Shown: positions 59,107 to 64,000 of the stretch, in pieces
How positions within the stretch are numbered: the first letter of the stretch is position 1
How the letters are laid out: each line of letters begins with the position of its first letter
Source: Nocardioides alkalitolerans DSM 16699
GTDB lineage: Bacteria; Actinomycetota; Actinomycetes; Propionibacteriales; Nocardioidaceae
Length of the DNA stretch: 64,000 nt
Direction of reading: 5' to 3'
Assembly: GCF_000426525.1 (NCBI RefSeq)
Contig: NZ_AUFN01000001.1
Coordinates: forward strand, 1 to 64,000
Notes under the pieces: generated by a model
The model's input: only the letters and a program-made list of their open reading frames with translations
Databases searched by the model: none
What the model was told of the DNA's origin: nothing
Position numbers and translations under genes: made by a program

Positions 59107-59528
59107 GACGCCGCTCCCCCGGGCGCGCCGGGCTCCCCGGTACGGCGCCCGCGGTCGCCGCGCGGGAGCAGCAGCGTCACGGTCCAGCCGACGAGGACGA
59201 GTCCCACCACCCACGAGACCACGAACGCGACCGCGAGCGGGAGGGCGGCGTCGCGCACGGTGGCGAGGACGGCGACGATCCCGACCCCCGCGGGGATGAA
59301 GAGCAGTTGGAGGTGCGAGAGCAGCCCGTCGGCCGCCGTGAGCACCGACGAGGTCGCGGCGGGGCGCCGTACCTGCAGCGCGACGAAGAGCAGCAGCATC
59401 CCGGCCACCGCCCCCGGCACCGGCAGCCCGGTGAGCCGCACCAGCAGCTCGCCCACCAACCAGAAGCCGGTGAGCCAGAGCAGCCCGTCGACGAACCGGG
59501 TCGAGCCGGGACGGGCCGAGGAGGTCAT
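59103..59528 (-). CDS. lrgA: LrgA/CidA-family membrane protein
   Basis: The 141-residue protein has four helices. The family hallmarks FWLVGELLVRLTGLPVPGAV, AGMLLLFVALQ, and HLQLLFIPAGVGIV match LrgA/CidA. Length is normal; an Arg/Gly/Pro-rich tail follows the last helix. The ATG lies at 59526-59528. It is the first gene of the lrgAB pair and is divergent from edd, 174 bases away. A role in pyruvate export would fit its place beside the Entner-Doudoroff genes, whose end product is pyruvate, but this is inference. Confidence 0.92.
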   Translation of the reverse strand: MTSSARPGSTRFVDGLLWLTGFWLVGELLVRLTGLPVPGAVAGMLLLFVALQVRRPAATSSVLTAADGLLSHLQLLFIPAGVGIVAVLATVRDAALPLAVAFVVSWVVGLVLVGWTVTLLLPRGDRGRRTGEPGAPGGAAS

Positions 59529-59599
59529 GGAGGCGCATTCAAGCACCCGCGCCCGGCGGTGGGCTCGAGCCCGTCGCCGGGAGCTACCGGGGCGTAGCC

Positions 59600-59629
59600 T
59601 TGTAACGATCCAAATGCATCTCCTACGCT
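59600..59629 (+). promoter_or_regulatory. Candidate edd-eda promoter
   Basis: TTGTAA (59600-59605), an 18-base spacer and TACGCT (59624-59629) form a plausible promoter with a leader of about 65 bases before the edd GTG. The spacer holds TCCAAATGCATC, a 12-mer also found upstream of add at 38649. Confidence 0.45.
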
Positions 59630-59702
59630 GATCGCGCGGTGCTCGTCGAGCGCCCGAGGTCCACCCCGGACCCACCCGAGAACCGCCCCCGAGGAGCAGT
59701 CC

Positions 59703-61602
<1,900 letters not shown>

Positions 61603-61619
<17 letters not shown>

Positions 61620-62247
61620 GACCACCGTCCCGCACGCGTCCCTGCTCGACCGCGTGCCCGTCGTCCCGGTCGTGATCGTCGACGACCTCGCGCACGCCGT
61701 ACCGATCGCGCGCGCCCTCGTGGCCGGCGGCCTGCCGGTCATCGAGCTGACCCTGCGCACCCCGGTCGCGCTCGACGCGATCCGGGCGATCGCCGACGAG
61801 GTGCCCGAGATCCTGCTCGGCGCCGGCACCATCACGACGCCCGCGCAGGCCGAGGAGGCCGTCGCGGCCGGCGCGCAGTTCCTCGTCTCCCCCGGCGCGA
61901 CGCCCACGCTGCTGTCGGCGATGGGCGCCACCGGCGTCCCGTTCCTGCCGGGCACGGCGACGGTGTCGGAGGCGCTCGCCGTGCTCGAGGCCGGCTACGC
62001 GGAGATGAAGTTCTTCCCCGCCGAGGTGTCCGGCGGCGCGGCGTACCTCAAGGCGATCTCGTCGCCGCTGCCCGCGGCCCGGTTCTGCCCCACGGGCGGC
62101 ATCACCCCGGCGAACGCCTCGTCGTACCTGGCCCTGCCCAACGTCGGCTGCGTCGGCGGCACCTGGCTCACCCCCGCCGACGCCGTCGACACCGGCGACT
62201 GGGGTCGCGTCACGGCCCTCGCCGCCCAGGCGGCCGGCCTGCGCTGA
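61603..62247 (+). CDS. eda: KDPG aldolase
   Basis: The 214-residue enzyme cleaves 2-keto-3-deoxy-6-phosphogluconate to pyruvate and glyceraldehyde 3-phosphate. Visible are [20 protein letters not shown] (catalytic Glu), [32 protein letters not shown], and [13 protein letters not shown], whose lysine forms the Schiff base, then [20 protein letters not shown]. Length is normal. The start is GTG 61603, inside the 3' end of edd (17-base overlap). Together edd and eda give a complete Entner-Doudoroff branch, which is present in only part of the actinobacteria. Confidence 0.97.
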
Positions 62248-62295
62248 GGCGGCCCGCCCCGGAATGGGTGGGGGCGTCCCGGGGTTCGGGCTGCC

Positions 62296-63126
62296 ATGGA
62301 CCTCGAGGTGGTGCTGCCCGACGAGTCGACGTCGATGCCCGTGCGCGTGCTGGTCGACCTGGCGCGGGCGGCGGAGGACCTGGGGTACTCCGCCGCCTGG
62401 CTGCCCGACCACGTGCTGCCGCCGAGCGCGTACGGCGCGACGTTCGGGGGCGTCTACGAACCACTGGTGACGATCGGGCACCTCGCGGCCGTCACCGAAC
62501 GGCTGCGGCTCGGCACCTCCGTGCTCGTGGTGCCGCTGCGCGACCCGTTCCTGCTCGCGAAGCAGGTCGCGACCCTCGCCCACCTCTCCGACGGCCGCGT
62601 CACCCTCGGGGTCGGCGTGGGCTGGAGCGAGCCGGAGTTCGCCGCGCTCGGCGCCGACCACCGCCGCCGGGGCGCCGTCACGGACGACGCGCTCGCCCTG
62701 CTGCGGCACCTGCTCGGCGGGGGCACGGCGCCGTACGAGGCTCGTCGCTTCTCCTACGACCTGGGTGTGTTCGCGCCGGTGCCCCCCTCGCCCGTGCCGA
62801 TCATGGTCGGCGGCAACAGCGACGCGGCGCTGCGGCGGGCCGTGCGGTACGGCGACAGCTGGCAGGGCCTGCCCGAGAGCCCGGCGGCCTTCGCCGAGCG
62901 CGTACGACGCCTGCGCGAGCTCGTCGAGGAGACCGACCCGGGTCGGGACGTCGCGACCACGCTGCGGATCGGCTGGGACGGGACCGCACCGATGGAGCAG
63001 GTCGCCGACGACGTCGCCGCGTACGCCGAGGCCGGCGCGGCACGGGTCGCCGTGCACCTCGGGGAGCACGAGGGCACCGCAGGTCGGATGGAGGAGCTGG
63101 CGGCCGCGGTCGCCGGGCGCGGCTGA
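62296..63126 (+). CDS. LLM-class (F420-dependent type) oxidoreductase
   Basis: The 276-residue protein is a luciferase-like TIM barrel: ARAAEDLGYSAAWLPDHVL, TERLRLGTSVLVVPLRDPFL, LSDGRVTLGVGVGWSEPEF, and PIMVGGNSDAALRRAVRYGD. In actinobacteria this subgroup mostly uses F420H2 rather than FMN, but cofactor choice cannot be decided here. The substrate is unknown. The ATG lies 49 bases past eda on the same strand, so it may be read through from the edd-eda promoter, though no functional link to the pathway is obvious. It is convergent with the broken methyltransferase gene. Confidence 0.9.
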   Translation: MDLEVVLPDESTSMPVRVLVDLARAAEDLGYSAAWLPDHVLPPSAYGATFGGVYEPLVTIGHLAAVTERLRLGTSVLVVPLRDPFLLAKQVATLAHLSDGRVTLGVGVGWSEPEFAALGADHRRRGAVTDDALALLRHLLGGGTAPYEARRFSYDLGVFAPVPPSPVPIMVGGNSDAALRRAVRYGDSWQGLPESPAAFAERVRRLRELVEETDPGRDVATTLRIGWDGTAPMEQVADDVAAYAEAGAARVAVHLGEHEGTAGRMEELAAAVAGRG

Positions 63127-63142
63127 GGGACCTGTCGGGTCG

Positions 63143-63897
63143 TCAGGTCGGGCGGCGGGCTTCGATGAGGTGCCGGGTGGAGTGCGCCACGAACGGGCCG
63201 TCGCGCCGGAGGCGGGCGTCGAGCTCGCGCAGGCGGTCGGCGTACCGGTCGACCGAGAAGTCCGGCACCCACCACACGCACCTGCGCAGGAGCCAGATCA
63301 CGGCGCCCACGTCGTGCAGCTCCATCCGGCAGCGGGTGACCCGGAGGTCGGTCACCACCAGCCCGGCCGCCTCGGCCTCAGCGGCCTCCTGGCGGGGGTC
63401 CCGGCTCCGGCGCTGCTCCGGGAGCGGACCGAGGAAGAACTCGATCAGCTCGAACGCCGACGCCGGACCGACGTGCTGGGCGAGGTAGCGGCCGCCGGGC
63501 ACGAGCACGCGGTGGATCTCGGGCCAGTCCGGAGCCACCGGGTGTCGGGCCGTGACCAGCTCGAAGCTCGTGTCGTCGAAGGGCAGCACGGCTCCCGGTC
63601 GCGTCTCGTGCACGTCCACGCCCCGGGGACCGAGCAGCTCCTGCGCACGACGGGCGTTGGGCCCCCACGACTCGGTGACGCACATGCGGTCGGGCAGCAC
63701 GGGCACCTCCGCGACGACCTCGCCGCCACCGGTGTCGAGGTCGAGGGCCGAGCTGACCTGACCGAGGTGGTCCGCCACGAGCCGCGCGTAGCCCCACGGC
63801 GGACGCTCCTCCGTCGCCCGCCCGTCGAGCCACCCGAAGCCCCAGCCGTCACGTCGGCCGCCTCTGCCTCGGCCACCAGGTCGTCGAAAGCCCTCAC
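63143..63897 (-). pseudogene. SAM-dependent methyltransferase gene with a frameshift
   Basis: From GTG 63897 the product begins VRAFDDLVAEAEAADVT. It continues correctly only if one base is restored near 63847-63848: the joined frame then reads GWGFGWLDGRATEERPPWGY and runs through ARLVADHLGQVSSALDLDTG (motif I) to the stop at 63143. Restored length is about 251 residues. Later motifs are intact (LPFDDTSFELVTARHPVAPD, IHRVLVPGGRYLAQHVGP). The downstream part alone, from the GTG near 63778, could still give 211 residues. The lesion could be real or a one-base sequencing error in GCCCCAGCC. Confidence 0.82.
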
Positions 63898-64000
63898 GCG
63901 CCCATGGTGGTCATCGCCGTCGCGGGGGGCCAGCGGGTTTCCGTGCGGGCGCGCCGGTGGCCCCGGGCACGGGTGTGCGCGGGGCTGGCGGGGTGGGGTG
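63898..64000. other. Window end without a supported gene
   Basis: A plus-strand frame from ATG 63904 stays open to the end of the window, but its product is an arginine-rich, low-complexity stretch, and no ribosome-binding site or TANNNT box precedes it. I do not call a gene. Confidence 0.5.

Noticed and set aside
63840..63852. Programmed frameshift in the methyltransferase gene
   Set aside because: There is no slippery heptamer, no downstream structure and no upstream ribosome-binding-like stimulator at the joint.
63904..64000. Plus-strand gene beginning at ATG 63904
   Set aside because: The translated stretch is Arg-rich shadow-like sequence without a start signal; it cannot be judged within the window.

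Overview
The window is very GC-rich chromosomal DNA from an actinobacterium, most like Nocardioides or another member of the Nocardioidaceae. The main pointers are the gene order tRNA-Trp, secE, nusG, rplK, rplA, rplJ, rplL, an Mce-type ATPase, rpoB, rpoC. Others are the rpmG, MaoC-like pair and murB block, an F420-type luciferase-like oxidoreductase, many GTG starts, a TTG start on rpoB, and many genes with a TANNNT box 6-8 bases before the start codon (leaderless mRNA). Nothing indicates a plasmid or phage; there is no integrase, transposase or CRISPR array.

Bases 1-12100 hold housekeeping and accessory genes: a cut-off secreted protein, a small bL12-like protein, an ASCH/PUA-like protein, a GNAT acetyltransferase, serC, a TetR-controlled heterodimeric ABC exporter, a topoisomerase IB overlapping a macrodomain gene, and a methyltransferase overlapping a secreted beta-propeller-like protein. 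Bases 12100-23860 hold an Old Yellow Enzyme, a VOC protein bracketed by inverted copies of a 78-bp repeat, a YdiJ-like FAD/Fe-S dehydrogenase, a hydroxyacid-oxoacid transhydrogenase, a tandem NUDIX protein, a membrane acyltransferase, a PlsC-type acyltransferase and a geranylgeranyl-reductase-like flavoprotein.

Bases 23860-42340 are the transcription and translation core, all on the minus strand except two plus-strand genes: a multi-pass membrane protein lying between rplA and rplJ, and add next to murB. Intrinsic-terminator-like hairpins follow rpoC, rplL, rplA and rpmG, and another strong hairpin separates rpoB from rpoC.

Bases 42530-53910 form one coherent catabolic operon of ten minus-strand genes: a branched-chain-type ABC importer (five genes), a Gfo/Idh oxidoreductase, a DUF993 TIM-barrel protein, a sugar isomerase/epimerase-like protein, a secreted concanavalin-like (DUF1080-like) protein and a secreted PQQ-type sugar dehydrogenase fused to a LamG domain. 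A promoter with two abutting LacI-type operators and a CRP-like site precedes it, and a LacI regulator is divergent. I infer uptake and oxidation-based breakdown of a glycoside; the substrate is unknown. This is the best candidate for an undescribed system here.

Bases 55000-64000 hold an amidase, a glycosyltransferase broken by a frameshift and an in-frame stop beside its TetR regulator, an LrgAB pair, the Entner-Doudoroff genes edd and eda, a luciferase-like oxidoreductase and a frameshifted methyltransferase. Four families of palindromic intergenic repeats are scattered through the window, mostly at gene 3' ends.
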